From NCBI GenBank assembly GCA_018335875.1, contig JAGXRN010000080.1:1-64000 (forward strand): a stretch of 64,000 nucleotides of DNA. Direction: 5' to 3'. The number at the start of each line of letters is the position of its first letter. Position 1 is the stretch's first letter. The position numbers were made by a program, and so were the translations under genes. Of this stretch, positions 34,656-43,517 are shown piece after piece. This DNA is from Dethiobacter sp. Lineage in GTDB: Bacteria > Bacillota > Dethiobacteria > Dethiobacterales > Dethiobacteraceae. Under the pieces are notes generated by a model that made no database searches, had not been told where the DNA came from, and saw nothing but the letters and a program-made list of their open reading frames with translations.

Positions 34656-35192
34656 TTACAGCTTGTCGCCTAACACACAAACGCCGGGCAGACTGCGGAA
34701 TCTTTCATTAAAGTCAAGTCCAAATCCCACAACAAACTCGTCGGGGATTTTAAACCCGCAGTAGTCAGGGGCTATGTCCACTTTGCGCCGCTGTGGTTTA
34801 TCCAGCAGCGCTACAACCTTTAAAGAGGCAGGGAGTTGGGAGAGCAGGTATTCTTTCATGTATTTTAAGGTTAGTCCGGTGTCTATAATGTCTTCAACTA
34901 TTAAGCAGTGCCTCCCTTCTATGCTTCGTTCCAGGTCCTTTAATATTCTTACCACACCGGAAGATTCAGTGGCTGCGCCATAGGACGACACTGCCATAAA
35001 ATCAATTTCAACCGGGATATCAAGGCTGCGCATCAAATCTGAAAGAAACACAACAGCACCTTTGAGCACACAGATAAGGACCAGATCTTCTCCGGCATAA
35101 TCTTTGCTGATTTTATCGCCCAGTTCTTTTATTTTTTTTTGAATTGTTTCCGCTTCTATTAAAACTTTTTCTACATATTTGCCACTGCTCAT
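34656..35192 (-). CDS. hpt: Hypoxanthine phosphoribosyltransferase
   Basis: The 178-residue enzyme salvages hypoxanthine (and guanine) with PRPP. The PRPP-binding motif VEDIIDTGLTL is near residue 100, the flexible-loop region is AVSSYG, and the base-contact segment DYCGFKIPDEFVVGFG is near the C-terminus. It follows tilS by eight bases, the same order as in Bacillus. Confidence 0.95.
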   Translation of the reverse strand: MSSGKYVEKVLIEAETIQKKIKELGDKISKDYAGEDLVLICVLKGAVVFLSDLMRSLDIPVEIDFMAVSSYGAATESSGVVRILKDLERSIEGRHCLIVEDIIDTGLTLKYMKEYLLSQLPASLKVVALLDKPQRRKVDIAPDYCGFKIPDEFVVGFGLDFNERFRSLPGVCVLGDKL

Positions 35193-35200
35193 AGCTTAAC

Positions 35201-36610
35201 TCATTCCTTTTTATTGTTGTTTGGGCAAAGCCTCAAATAAAGAACTCTCTTTGTGCCTTTTGTCACGCGAAAATCATGGGCAGTTTCCACTCCTCCAATC
35301 CAGGCGATCTGCCCGCCGCTAAGCAGCAGTGGAATCATGTCCCGCTCCTTTAGCGGAATTTTTCTGTCGATAAGTATTGACTTAACTTTGCGCTGACCTG
35401 CGGCCCCCAAAAGCCGGACTCTGTCTCCTGGTTTTCTTGCCCTGACCTGCAGCGGCTCCTGCAGCAGATCAAGGTCGAGGCAGGCCTCCCGGCGATCTGC
35501 AAGGGGCAGCTTAATTTCAGATACATTAACTATATCCGCTTCAATCACCTCATTGCCCCAGGCCAGGACAGTCCGCCCGGGGACATTCAGGCTGCAGACT
35601 TCATCTGTGGCAGGCATGTGGCCGGCCTTTCTGCCAATACAGATCTCACCGTAGCTTCTTTGGGCCGCTATTCCCCCCGGCAGCGAAACGGAACCTGAGG
35701 GGGAGCCGCCTTGAGCAAGTGCCAGCACACTTTGCACATGTCCCTCTGACGGCCTCTCAACACCGGCGGCCCACATCAAACGGCGCAGCAGGCGGGACTG
35801 CACAGCTTCATGCTGTTTTTGAAAAACATCAAGTTTTAGGATACAGCTTTCATTACCCATACACCTGATGCTTTCCCTGAAAGCACGCTCAGTCAGCTCT
35901 GCAACCAGGTTGCTGTCTCTGGCCAATAATTCACTCGTCTTCAACAGTGACTTTCGTACATGGTTGCCAAGCTCCGCTTCCAGGAAGGGGAGCAAACGAA
36001 GCCTGACACGATTGCGAAGATAGTGTGTGTTGAGGTTTGACCGGTCAAACACCGGCCTCAGTTTATGCCTGCTGCAGTAGTGCTCTATTTGAGTGCGCCA
36101 GACGTTGTGGAGCGGCCGGATTATGGTCAGGCCATCCGCCAACTCTCTCTTGACAGGAATACCGCTCAACCCGTCCAGCCCGCTGCCGCTAAGCAGGCGG
36201 AGAAGCACTGTCTCTACTCGGTCGTCAAGATGATGTGCCACAGCCAGGCGGTTGGCCTTTACACGTACTGCAATTCTTTGCAAAGAGGCGTAGCGGACGC
36301 GGCGGGCCGCATCCTGCTTTGAGTATCCCCCGGCCCTGACACAGGCGCCCACATCAACCCGGCAGACTGCAACAGGCAGCCCCAGACGCAGTGCCCATTT
36401 TTTTACATAAGCCGCCTCAGCCGCCGCTTCAGGGCGAAGCCCGTGATTAACGTGAGCAACAAAGAGCGTGATGTCAAGTTCTTTTGCCTTTCTGCCGAGC
36501 AGGTGCAGCAGACAGAGCGAATCAGCGCCGCCGGAGACGGCAACAAGTACCCGGTCACCGGGGACAAGCAGGTTAAAACGGTTGATAGTCTCAAAAACCA
36601 TATTTTCCAT
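35201..36610 (-). CDS. tilS: tRNA(Ile)-lysidine synthase
   Basis: The 469-residue enzyme modifies C34 of the CAU-anticodon tRNA(Ile) to lysidine, making it read AUA. The PP-loop SGGADSLCLL is at residues 25-34, followed by HVNHGLRPEA and HHLDDRVETVLLRLL, then the C-terminal TilS domain (RARKPGDRVRLLG). GGAGG precedes the ATG. It is linked to hpt. Confidence 0.95.
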   Translation of the reverse strand: MENMVFETINRFNLLVPGDRVLVAVSGGADSLCLLHLLGRKAKELDITLFVAHVNHGLRPEAAAEAAYVKKWALRLGLPVAVCRVDVGACVRAGGYSKQDAARRVRYASLQRIAVRVKANRLAVAHHLDDRVETVLLRLLSGSGLDGLSGIPVKRELADGLTIIRPLHNVWRTQIEHYCSRHKLRPVFDRSNLNTHYLRNRVRLRLLPFLEAELGNHVRKSLLKTSELLARDSNLVAELTERAFRESIRCMGNESCILKLDVFQKQHEAVQSRLLRRLMWAAGVERPSEGHVQSVLALAQGGSPSGSVSLPGGIAAQRSYGEICIGRKAGHMPATDEVCSLNVPGRTVLAWGNEVIEADIVNVSEIKLPLADRREACLDLDLLQEPLQVRARKPGDRVRLLGAAGQRKVKSILIDRKIPLKERDMIPLLLSGGQIAWIGGVETAHDFRVTKGTKRVLYLRLCPNNNKKE

Positions 36611-36747
36611 ATAGTGCCTCCTGCTCTATTTTTCTTCTATGCTTTCTTGTTAATTCCTGCCTGGCAAAAAAATAGCATGCCTCCTTTATTTTTGGGCATG
36701 ACAAATTATAGAATAATATTTAATTATATGCAAGCATGCAATTTATA

Positions 36748-38925
36748 TTAGTTGGGCGTCCCCGTTACATAATCGTTGATCCTGTGTTTAAGGCGCTTAA
36801 CACGGCAGACAAGAACCGTCAGGTCGTCACGCATTTCAGTTTCACCACTTAGGGCACGGGCCTGGTGAAGTATCTCGTCCGCCAGCACCTGGGGATGGTT
36901 TAAATCTGTTTCATTTAAAAATATCTTCAGCCAGTCAGGCTGCAGGGGCGACACATCAAAAATCCCGTCTGTTACCATCACAATCAGAGCGTCATCATCC
37001 ACAGTAAGGCGTACCGGCTTAAGCTCTACCTCACTCAGGATGCCAAGGGGTACAGACGGAGACCTTACTTCCCTGACCCTGCCGGACATGCGCAAAAAAC
37101 TGGGCGCCGCCCCAATCTTTATAAACTCAGCCTCTCCCTTTTCAGTATCAACCAGCAGTGCATCCAGTGTGGCAAAAATTTCATCCCGCGAGCGAAGCTG
37201 CAGGATTGTGTTTACTGTACGGATAACCTGTTCCTGGCGGAGGCCGGCCAGCAGGAGCTGTTCAACCAGGCCCACGGTTGAACTGCTTTCCAGATGCGCC
37301 CTGCTGCCGTTTCCCATGCCATCACTGAGAATAAACGCCTGCCTGCCGTCGCGCAGTTCAAGATAACTGTAATAGTCGCCGCAGATTTCTTCTTTGCCTT
37401 TTGAGGCCTGGGCCACACCTATTTCCACATGGAAAAACTGCCTGTTTATTTTTTGCTGCACATTAAGTCCCACAGAACGAATGTCCTTGGCAAGTTCAAG
37501 CATAATCTCAGATAATCCGGACAGCTGCAAAGAGACAAACTCACTTGTGCTGTCCATTTTCTTCTGCCAAAACCCGTTTGCCTGCTGCAGCTGTTTCACC
37601 AGAGTCAGGGTATTAAGGAATTCCTCCTTTCTCCTGCAGTATCTCTGGAAGAATTCATAAGTGCGCGCCTCCCTGCCGCCCGGCCCGCTGTCCAGGTCCG
37701 CCAGCATACGGAGCAGGGCATTATATGTCCGCCGCATGTCTTTATCCCAACAACGCCTGTGTGACGCGCAGTTTTGACAGATGTGTATATTTACAGACTC
37801 AGCCAATGCGGACAGCGCGGGTTCCTGTTTCGTTTCCAGGGTGGCCGCGTGCCGGAATGCTTCTGACAGCTCTTTAAATACCAGGGCATAATCTTTGATG
37901 CGGGTTGAGGTAAGTTCCCGCACCTGCTCCCCTTCATCCTCCACGCGCCGGCGTAAAAAGGGAGCAAGGGCCTGCACACGCCGCGGCAGGACAGGCCCGA
38001 GGAGGAAAAAAGTGACGGCTGCACCCGATAAGGCAAATTCAGGCCGGACAGCCTCCCAGCCGGCGAGATAGAGGCAAAGGCTTGAAGCACTGACAATAAA
38101 CCCTGCACTCAGTGCCAATCGCCCGTAGGGGCGAAAAAGTCCCGAGAAAAAGCCGGCAAAAGTAAGCAGGCTGAGCCACATCAACCCGCTGCCCTGTATG
38201 CCCAGAAGAAAACCGAGCAGGGCGCCTGTGGCGGCGGCCATCCCCGGCCCAAACATAAAAGCCGACCAAAGCACAAGCAGGCGCGCGATTGCCCCTGCCA
38301 AGAGCGGCAGGTAATGACCCCCCTGCACAAGGGAAAGCAGCATCAGCCCCGCAAAAACAACCCAGGCCACCACACCTTCCACACCTTTTTCACCGGAAAG
38401 CACGGGCCTGTGGCTTAATACCTGCTCAAAAATCACAACAGCAAGAACTGCCAGTAAAACTTCAAGACAAAGCAGCACTACGTCATATGGATGAAAATAA
38501 TCAAACCAGAGCTGAGGCACATATCCTGCCAGCAGGGACACCCCGGCCAATATTGGAAGCGGCACTTTAAAGCCAGGCAGCCTGTCCAACAGCAGGTAAA
38601 AAACCGCCATGGAAAGCAAAAGGCCCAGCACATACCCGGTGCTGCCCATGGTTACAGCCGCAAAGAGGGCAACAGCACCGTAAAAAGCCATTCTTTTCAG
38701 TTCCCCCCGCCCGCATACAACCCAAAACGCCAGCCCGAACGGGGACAATTCGCCAAGCAGGCGCAGCCTGGTTAAAAGGAATACGGCAACTGCAAACCCA
38801 AGGACACTCCAGTCGAGTGCCCGGATTGCAGCCCGCAGGCTGAAATTCTTTTTTCCCGCTCCCGATTTAAACCCAAGCTGCCTGCTTACCCTCCGGTATG
38901 GTTCGATTGTAGAATGTCCTGTCAC
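36748..38925 (-). CDS. spoIIE: Stage II sporulation protein E (PP2C-type phosphatase)
   Basis: The 725-residue protein has about ten N-terminal membrane helices (residues 30-320), a linker region with CxxC-like cysteines (CQNCASHRRCWD), and a C-terminal PP2C phosphatase domain from about 490. That domain has the metal-binding motifs GDYYS, SDGMGNGSRA and VTDGIFD. It dephosphorylates SpoIIAA in the forespore to free sigma-F and also takes part in septation. A GTG start is used. A Spo0A box lies 135 bases upstream. Confidence 0.95.
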   Translation of the reverse strand: MTGHSTIEPYRRVSRQLGFKSGAGKKNFSLRAAIRALDWSVLGFAVAVFLLTRLRLLGELSPFGLAFWVVCGRGELKRMAFYGAVALFAAVTMGSTGYVLGLLLSMAVFYLLLDRLPGFKVPLPILAGVSLLAGYVPQLWFDYFHPYDVVLLCLEVLLAVLAVVIFEQVLSHRPVLSGEKGVEGVVAWVVFAGLMLLSLVQGGHYLPLLAGAIARLLVLWSAFMFGPGMAAATGALLGFLLGIQGSGLMWLSLLTFAGFFSGLFRPYGRLALSAGFIVSASSLCLYLAGWEAVRPEFALSGAAVTFFLLGPVLPRRVQALAPFLRRRVEDEGEQVRELTSTRIKDYALVFKELSEAFRHAATLETKQEPALSALAESVNIHICQNCASHRRCWDKDMRRTYNALLRMLADLDSGPGGREARTYEFFQRYCRRKEEFLNTLTLVKQLQQANGFWQKKMDSTSEFVSLQLSGLSEIMLELAKDIRSVGLNVQQKINRQFFHVEIGVAQASKGKEEICGDYYSYLELRDGRQAFILSDGMGNGSRAHLESSSTVGLVEQLLLAGLRQEQVIRTVNTILQLRSRDEIFATLDALLVDTEKGEAEFIKIGAAPSFLRMSGRVREVRSPSVPLGILSEVELKPVRLTVDDDALIVMVTDGIFDVSPLQPDWLKIFLNETDLNHPQVLADEILHQARALSGETEMRDDLTVLVCRVKRLKHRINDYVTGTPN

Positions 38926-39059
38926 TGCATCCCTGCTTTCTGCTTAGGAGCTGTCCACTGCTTTAGTGAGCAGGCATAGTAGGGGTTCCTGTTCCTTTTT
39001 ATTATAGTTGCTTTAGCCGCAGGATTTTGTCACAGCAAGGGAGCACTATAAAAAAATTT

Positions 39060-39068
39060 TTCGACAAA
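39060..39068 (-). promoter_or_regulatory. Candidate Spo0A box upstream of spoIIE
   Basis: TTTGTCGAA on the minus strand matches the 0A-box consensus (TTTGTCRAA). It lies in the 144-base gap between feoA and spoIIE, about 135 bases before the spoIIE start. In Bacillus spoIIE is a direct Spo0A target, so the position is meaningful, but one nine-base match is weak evidence alone. Confidence 0.5.
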
Positions 39069-39069
39069 A

Positions 39070-39315
39070 CTACGCACTGCTTTCTATGTCAATACAGACG
39101 GCCAATTCCAAGTCAAGAGCCACCCATGTGTACCCGCACTGCAGCACAAATCCCGGCCTGCGGCGCAGCAGGCGAAAAGGTGTGCCGGGAAGAATGCCGA
39201 GGCCCATCAGTTTACCAAGAATTTTGCGGTTGTCAGTTGTTAATTCTACAATTTTTCCTTCAGTCCCCTCGGCGCAGCAGGCCAACTTCTTTCTGCAAGA
39301 CAAGCTTAACACCAT
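39070..39315 (-). CDS. feoA: Ferrous iron transport protein A (SH3-like)
   Basis: The 81-residue product (start ATG 39315) has the FeoA fold pattern: GKIVELTTDNRKILGKLMGLGILPGTPFRLLRR, best seen as LMGLGILPG, and a final strand VALDLELAVCIDIE. It begins seven bases after feoB, an order reversed from the common feoA-feoB. It is thought to regulate or assist FeoB. The start is uncertain because no well-spaced ribosome site is seen. Confidence 0.8.
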   Translation of the reverse strand: MVLSLSCRKKLACCAEGTEGKIVELTTDNRKILGKLMGLGILPGTPFRLLRRRPGFVLQCGYTWVALDLELAVCIDIESSA

Positions 39316-39322
39316 CCCTGCC

Positions 39323-41068
39323 TTAAAGTATGGGCAATCCAAGCAACAGGCGCAGCATTGTACCTGCCGCATAGGCCAGAAGAGCAACAGAACCCATGAT
39401 AACCAGTGTGGCCGGCAGCTTCCTCTCCTTGACCATCACAGCCAGTTGAGCCAGGCACGGCAGGAAGAGAGTCAGTACAACGGCGGCCACCAGCAATTGT
39501 CCGCCGCTCAAGGTCCCTTTCCTATAGAGGTCCAAAAGCCCTGCGGCGCCGTAATCACGTCTAAAAAAGCCGAAAATGAAGACAATGCTCAAGCCGGGGG
39601 GCAGGCCCATGGAGCCAAGCAGCGGTGAAAGCAGGGCAGTTAACTTGTCAATCCCCCCACTGCTTCGCAACAGGAATAATAACACACTGATGAAGATAAA
39701 AACGGGGATAATCTCCACAAAGTACCAGCGCATCCTGGCCAGTGTTTTTTGAAAGATAGCGTTAAGCTTTGGCATACGCAATGGCGGCAGTTCCATAAAA
39801 AAGGGAGCGCGGCGGCCGGGCACAATAGCGCTCAGCACACTGCCGCAGAACAGAAACATGCCTCCCACAATAATTGTCCAGATAAAAAGGTAATACGGCT
39901 CATGCGAAAGGATTGACAGCATAAGGCCAAGCTGTGCCGAGCAGGGGACGGCAAGAGCAAGCAGGAAGGTTGCAATGAATCTCTCCCTTTTACTTTCCAG
40001 CGTGCGTGTCACCAGCACAGCCATTGTCCCGCAGCCAAAACCCAGCGTCAGAGGAATTACAGCCCTTCCGTTCAAACCTACTCTGCTCATCAGTCCATCG
40101 GCCAGGTAAGCGAGGCGGGGCAGGTAGCCGCTGTCTTCAAGCACCGAAAACATGAAGAAAAAAGTGCCCACGATGGGAAGAATTACTCCAAAAGCATAGC
40201 GAAATCCCAGCGTCATAATACCATACTCCCTGGCCAACAGCTCTCTCAGCGGCTCCCAGGGCACATAAGCCTCCACCCAATACTCCACAATGGGTATAAT
40301 TATGCCCCCAAACAGCGTACCTTCCAGAAGGTCAACCAGTGTACCGGCGCCAAAACGGCCCACCACCAGGTAAAGTCCCACATAGAGCACAAGCGCCATC
40401 AAAATAACACCATAAAACGGATCCAGGGTAAGGCGTTCAGCCAGGCTTTGGCGCCCCGGCCCTCTGCCGGATAAAAAAATTCCCTCCAACACTCTCTCCG
40501 CCTGCTGCCTCCTCCTCAGGGCAGACAGATACGGTGATTCTTCATCAGCTGGAGGGAGTTCACACTCTGCCCTTGTTCTCTGCTGCAGAGCCCTGGCTAT
40601 TTCTTTCTTTAAAGCTGTGACCCCCCGCCCCTCGGTAAAAGCCGCCTCCAGCACCGGCACACCCAGGCGGCGCGCGAGTTCAGCCCGGTTAATGGCAACC
40701 CCATGCTTGGCAGCTTCGTCCATCATATTGAGGACCAGTATCAGCCCAAAGCCGCAGGATAAAAGCTCAAGCGTCAGCGGCAGCATCCTGGGCAGATTTT
40801 TGGCATCCACCACGTGCACAACAATACCCGCCCCGTTCTCCATCAGCAGGCGTCGTGTCACTGCTTCTTCTTCTGTTACCGGCGACAGGCTGTATAACCC
40901 CGGAGTATCAAACACATTTACCTGCTTTCCGTGAATGTTGGCTTTCCCCCTGGCCACTTCCACGGTGGTCCCTGGGTAGTTTGATACTGTCACATAATTA
41001 CCGGTTAAATGGTAAAAAAGCACGCTCTTTCCCACATTGGGATTGCCTGCAAGGATTACTGATTCCAA
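39323..41068 (-). CDS. feoB: Ferrous iron transport protein B
   Basis: The 581-residue protein has an N-terminal G domain (GNPNVGKS, VSNYPGTT, DTPGLYSL, NMMD) and a membrane domain with two Gate motifs (PLTLGFGCGTMAVLVTR and ALAVPCSAQL region). TTG at 41068 is chosen as start because GGGAGGG precedes it. At under 600 residues it is shorter than typical FeoB (650-800), with a brief linker between the G and membrane domains. It imports Fe(II), fitting an anaerobe. Confidence 0.92.
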   Translation of the reverse strand: MESVILAGNPNVGKSVLFYHLTGNYVTVSNYPGTTVEVARGKANIHGKQVNVFDTPGLYSLSPVTEEEAVTRRLLMENGAGIVVHVVDAKNLPRMLPLTLELLSCGFGLILVLNMMDEAAKHGVAINRAELARRLGVPVLEAAFTEGRGVTALKKEIARALQQRTRAECELPPADEESPYLSALRRRQQAERVLEGIFLSGRGPGRQSLAERLTLDPFYGVILMALVLYVGLYLVVGRFGAGTLVDLLEGTLFGGIIIPIVEYWVEAYVPWEPLRELLAREYGIMTLGFRYAFGVILPIVGTFFFMFSVLEDSGYLPRLAYLADGLMSRVGLNGRAVIPLTLGFGCGTMAVLVTRTLESKRERFIATFLLALAVPCSAQLGLMLSILSHEPYYLFIWTIIVGGMFLFCGSVLSAIVPGRRAPFFMELPPLRMPKLNAIFQKTLARMRWYFVEIIPVFIFISVLLFLLRSSGGIDKLTALLSPLLGSMGLPPGLSIVFIFGFFRRDYGAAGLLDLYRKGTLSGGQLLVAAVVLTLFLPCLAQLAVMVKERKLPATLVIMGSVALLAYAAGTMLRLLLGLPIL

Positions 41069-41198
41069 GTCTCTCCCTCCCATCTTCCCTCCACTGATAG
41101 ATATGCAGCAGTTTGGGACATCTTGCAGTTAAATTGTTTTTTTGTATAGATGACGGCAGGGAAGAGCAAAATATTTGTAATGAGAAAGGAGTAAGCAC

Positions 41199-41639
41199 AT
41201 GCACATCCTTGCTCTTTTTATTGCCTTTGTGGCTGGTATCGCCATGGCAGTACAGGGCTCAATCAACGCAGCACTGGGGAAAATAACCGGTTTGCTGGAA
41301 GCCACTTTTATTGTGCATATTGTCGGCACAATTGCAGTTGTTATATTATTATTTATCCTGCGCCTCGGCAGCGGAGACCTCAGTAATGCTGCACATGCGC
41401 CATGGTATCTATACCTTGGCGGATTGTTCGGTGTTATAATTGTTTATGGAGTTGTAGCCAGCATTCCACGTCTAGGTGTGGCCACCGCTACCACATCAAT
41501 TATTGTGGGGCAGGTCGGGATGGCCCTGGTCATTGACCACTTCGGCTTTTTCGGACTGGAGCGCGTCCCCTTCTCCTGGTTTAAAGCAGCAGGGGTTGGG
41601 CTTCTTGCTGTGGGCGCCAAATTGATGTTAATGAAGTAG
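41199..41639 (+). CDS. DMT-superfamily membrane protein (DUF606/YdcZ family)
   Basis: The 146-residue protein has five hydrophobic helices and the YdcZ signatures MAVQGSINAALGKITG near the start and ARLGVATATTSIIVGQVGMALVIDHFG-like residues (LGVATATTSI, IDHFGFFG) in the second half. Members are five-helix half-transporters of the drug/metabolite superfamily, often acting as dimers. The gene is one of very few on the plus strand and has its own AGAAAGGAG site. Substrate unknown. Confidence 0.82.
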   Translation: MHILALFIAFVAGIAMAVQGSINAALGKITGLLEATFIVHIVGTIAVVILLFILRLGSGDLSNAAHAPWYLYLGGLFGVIIVYGVVASIPRLGVATATTSIIVGQVGMALVIDHFGFFGLERVPFSWFKAAGVGLLAVGAKLMLMK

Positions 41640-41645
41640 GCTGTT

Positions 41646-41680
41646 GAAAAAAAAAGAAAAAGCACGCTCGCGCGTGCTTT
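41646..41680 (-). terminator. Terminator of yabR
   Basis: AAAGCACGC and GCGTGCTTT form a nine-pair stem with a four-base loop. On the minus strand it runs into TTTTTCTTTTTTTTT, 27 bases after the yabR stop. On the plus strand it could also end the DUF606 gene. Confidence 0.85.
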
Positions 41681-41707
41681 GTTGGTGCTATCAGTTGAAC
41701 TATTTGA

Positions 41708-42094
41708 CTATACCTGGAACGGGGAGCCCCGGCCGCCGCGCTTAGACTCGGTGTTGCGGCGCAGATCCTGTAAACGTTCATCACTGTCTTTTAAAAACTT
41801 ATTGAGCTTATCCTCAAAAGACAGGCGGTTTATTTTACTGCTGTGGTGAGAACGGCCATTGCTGTTAGCCTGTTTAATGGACAGGCCAATTTTACCCTTG
41901 CCGTCGATGGATAGAATCTTTACTTTGACCTTGTCCTTTTTTTGCAAATGCTCATTGATATCCTTCACATACGTATCTGCTACTTCTGATATATGCACCA
42001 GGCCCGTTTCTCCGTTCTGGAGCAGGACAAAAGCACCAAAATGGGTGATACCGGTGACCACCCCTTCAACTATGGCTCCCACCACTAAAGACAT
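41708..42094 (-). CDS. yabR: S1-domain RNA-binding protein YabR
   Basis: The 128-residue protein is an S1 domain (GAIVEGVVTGITHFGAFVLL, GLVHISEVAD, KVKILSID) over residues 1-75 plus a basic linker and an acidic helical tail with SFEDKLNKFLKDS, the usual YabR/GSP13 ending. It binds RNA or ribosomes. It keeps the Bacillus order yabP-yabQ-divIC-yabR. Confidence 0.92.
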   Translation of the reverse strand: MSLVVGAIVEGVVTGITHFGAFVLLQNGETGLVHISEVADTYVKDINEHLQKKDKVKVKILSIDGKGKIGLSIKQANSNGRSHHSSKINRLSFEDKLNKFLKDSDERLQDLRRNTESKRGGRGSPFQV

Positions 42095-42171
42095 AAAAAA
42101 GAAATTCCCCCTTACAAGTGTCTAAACCTAATTATAGCGGGTTTATTATTTTTGTCAAGACCAGTTATTTC

Positions 42172-42534
42172 CTATTGTCCGCTTCCTTGCAGCCTGTCCT
42201 CTTCCCGGAAAAAGAAAAGAAGCTCGCCCGGACGCACCATGCCCAGATCCTGCCGGGCTGCCTTTTCCAGGTAGGTGTGTGTATAGAGAAGCTCAATCTC
42301 ACTTAGCATTCTGTCATTTTGCTCCCGTACCAGTGTTATCTGTGTTTCCAGCTCGTATAACGTCCGTTTCATCTGATAAAGATTCCTGTACTGAGAAATA
42401 AATAAAACAGAGAAGTATATAAAGACAAATATAAGCAGGCAGAAGGCAAAGTGGAACCTTCGCTTTGGCGCCAACCGTTTTGTGCCAGGCAGGTAGGTTA
42501 CTTTTTCCTGTTTGCGGACTGGTAAATTTTTCAT
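42172..42534 (-). CDS. divIC: Septum formation initiator, DivIC/FtsL type
   Basis: The 120-residue protein has a short cytoplasmic part, one transmembrane helix (about 30-50) and a coiled coil (YQMKRTLYELETQITLVREQ) ending in RQDLGMVRPGELLFFF, as in DivIC. It forms part of the FtsL-DivIC-DivIB division complex. The start at 42534 is preceded by TTGGGGGTT. Position after yabQ matches Bacillus. Confidence 0.88.
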   Translation of the reverse strand: MKNLPVRKQEKVTYLPGTKRLAPKRRFHFAFCLLIFVFIYFSVLFISQYRNLYQMKRTLYELETQITLVREQNDRMLSEIELLYTHTYLEKAARQDLGMVRPGELLFFFREEDRLQGSGQ

Positions 42535-42580
42535 CATAACCCCCAAAAGTAGGTAATTTGTATACTTCGAGGGTATTCTT

Positions 42581-43096
42581 TCAATTCCTTCTTTTATTGT
42601 GCAATTTTTCTTTAATTTTTTCACGCAGCACCACATTTTTCCTGGTTACTCTGCCTGCTATAGCTTTTTTCCCCGCCATTGCCCTGCCTGTCAGGTCTTT
42701 TTCCAACCTGAGAAGTTGTGCCAAAACAAAGCGGACAGGACGAATAGTTGGAGTGATTATCATCTTGCATATTTTAACTGCTGTTTGCACTATAAGATTT
42801 AACATCCTGTAAATGTGGTTTGTCAGGAAGAGGGCATAAAAAGCGCATCCGATACCAAGGCCTATCATCACATACGCGCGGACCTCGCCCCAGTTGACAG
42901 CAAGCAGGGCTGTAAATGCAACAAATGTAACACACAGCCAAAAAAGTAAATCCCAAAAAAATAGTACTTGTCGTGATGGACGAAGCAGGCGGCGTAAAAC
43001 TCTCAGCAGATCATAGGCGAACCCGATGAACAACCCAAGTATAATAGTGACTGTAAAATCTATTACCTGGTAATAAACAACTGTCTCCTGCTGCAC
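42581..43096 (-). CDS. yabQ: Spore cortex biosynthesis protein YabQ
   Basis: The 171-residue protein has four hydrophobic helices and the YabQ pattern LGLFIGFAYDLLRVLRR near the start, then a basic C-terminal tail (KIKEKLHNKRRN). YabQ is a mother-cell membrane protein needed for spore cortex formation in Bacillus. It lies 18 bases after yabP. Confidence 0.9.
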   Translation of the reverse strand: MQQETVVYYQVIDFTVTIILGLFIGFAYDLLRVLRRLLRPSRQVLFFWDLLFWLCVTFVAFTALLAVNWGEVRAYVMIGLGIGCAFYALFLTNHIYRMLNLIVQTAVKICKMIITPTIRPVRFVLAQLLRLEKDLTGRAMAGKKAIAGRVTRKNVVLREKIKEKLHNKRRN

Positions 43097-43114
43097 TGAT
43101 TTTCCTCCGTCTTA

Positions 43115-43402
43115 TTATTTAAAAAGGCGGTCAAAAAATCCCTTGCCGCGGTCACGGAAACGTTTATCATCAGAATAGGCCAGTTCCAGGATTAATCCTT
43201 CAATTGACATTTCACCTTTTTCGAGGTTTAACTGCTTGATATGCAGGTCTTCTCCACGGATGGCAAGCAGCCCCTGTTCGGTCTCCAGCATCACCTCTTC
43301 ATCATCAAAGCTGTCCACATGTATTACTCCTGTTACTTCCAGGGTTTCACGGTTGTTGATTACCAGACGGTGCTGTCCTTGTTTGTAAGCAGTATGATCC
43401 AT
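43115..43402 (-). CDS. yabP: Sporulation protein YabP
   Basis: The 95-residue protein (start MDHTAYKQ at 43402, after an AAGGGAGG site) has HRLVINNRETLEVTGVIHVDSFDDEEVM-type strands, readable as LEVTGVIHVDSFDDEE, and ends KGFFDRLFK. This is the YabP/YqfC fold. It is made under sigma-E and needed for normal cortex in some species. It forms an operon with yabQ. Confidence 0.9.
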   Translation of the reverse strand: MDHTAYKQGQHRLVINNRETLEVTGVIHVDSFDDEEVMLETEQGLLAIRGEDLHIKQLNLEKGEMSIEGLILELAYSDDKRFRDRGKGFFDRLFK

Positions 43403-43470
43403 GGACAAAACCTCCCTTTTTGGACAGATGCCTCTTGTTCCATAGATATGAAGTGGAGAAAAAATTATGC

Positions 43471-43507
43471 ATAAAAAAACCAGGAGATTTCTGTCTCCTG
43501 GCTTTTT
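43471..43507 (-). terminator. Terminator of spoIID
   Basis: CCAGGAGA and TCTCCTGG form a perfect eight-pair stem with a six-base loop. On the minus strand TTTTTTT follows; A-rich flanks on the other side make it look bidirectional. It starts about ten bases after the spoIID stop. Confidence 0.85.
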
Positions 43508-43517
43508 CAACGGCCTG

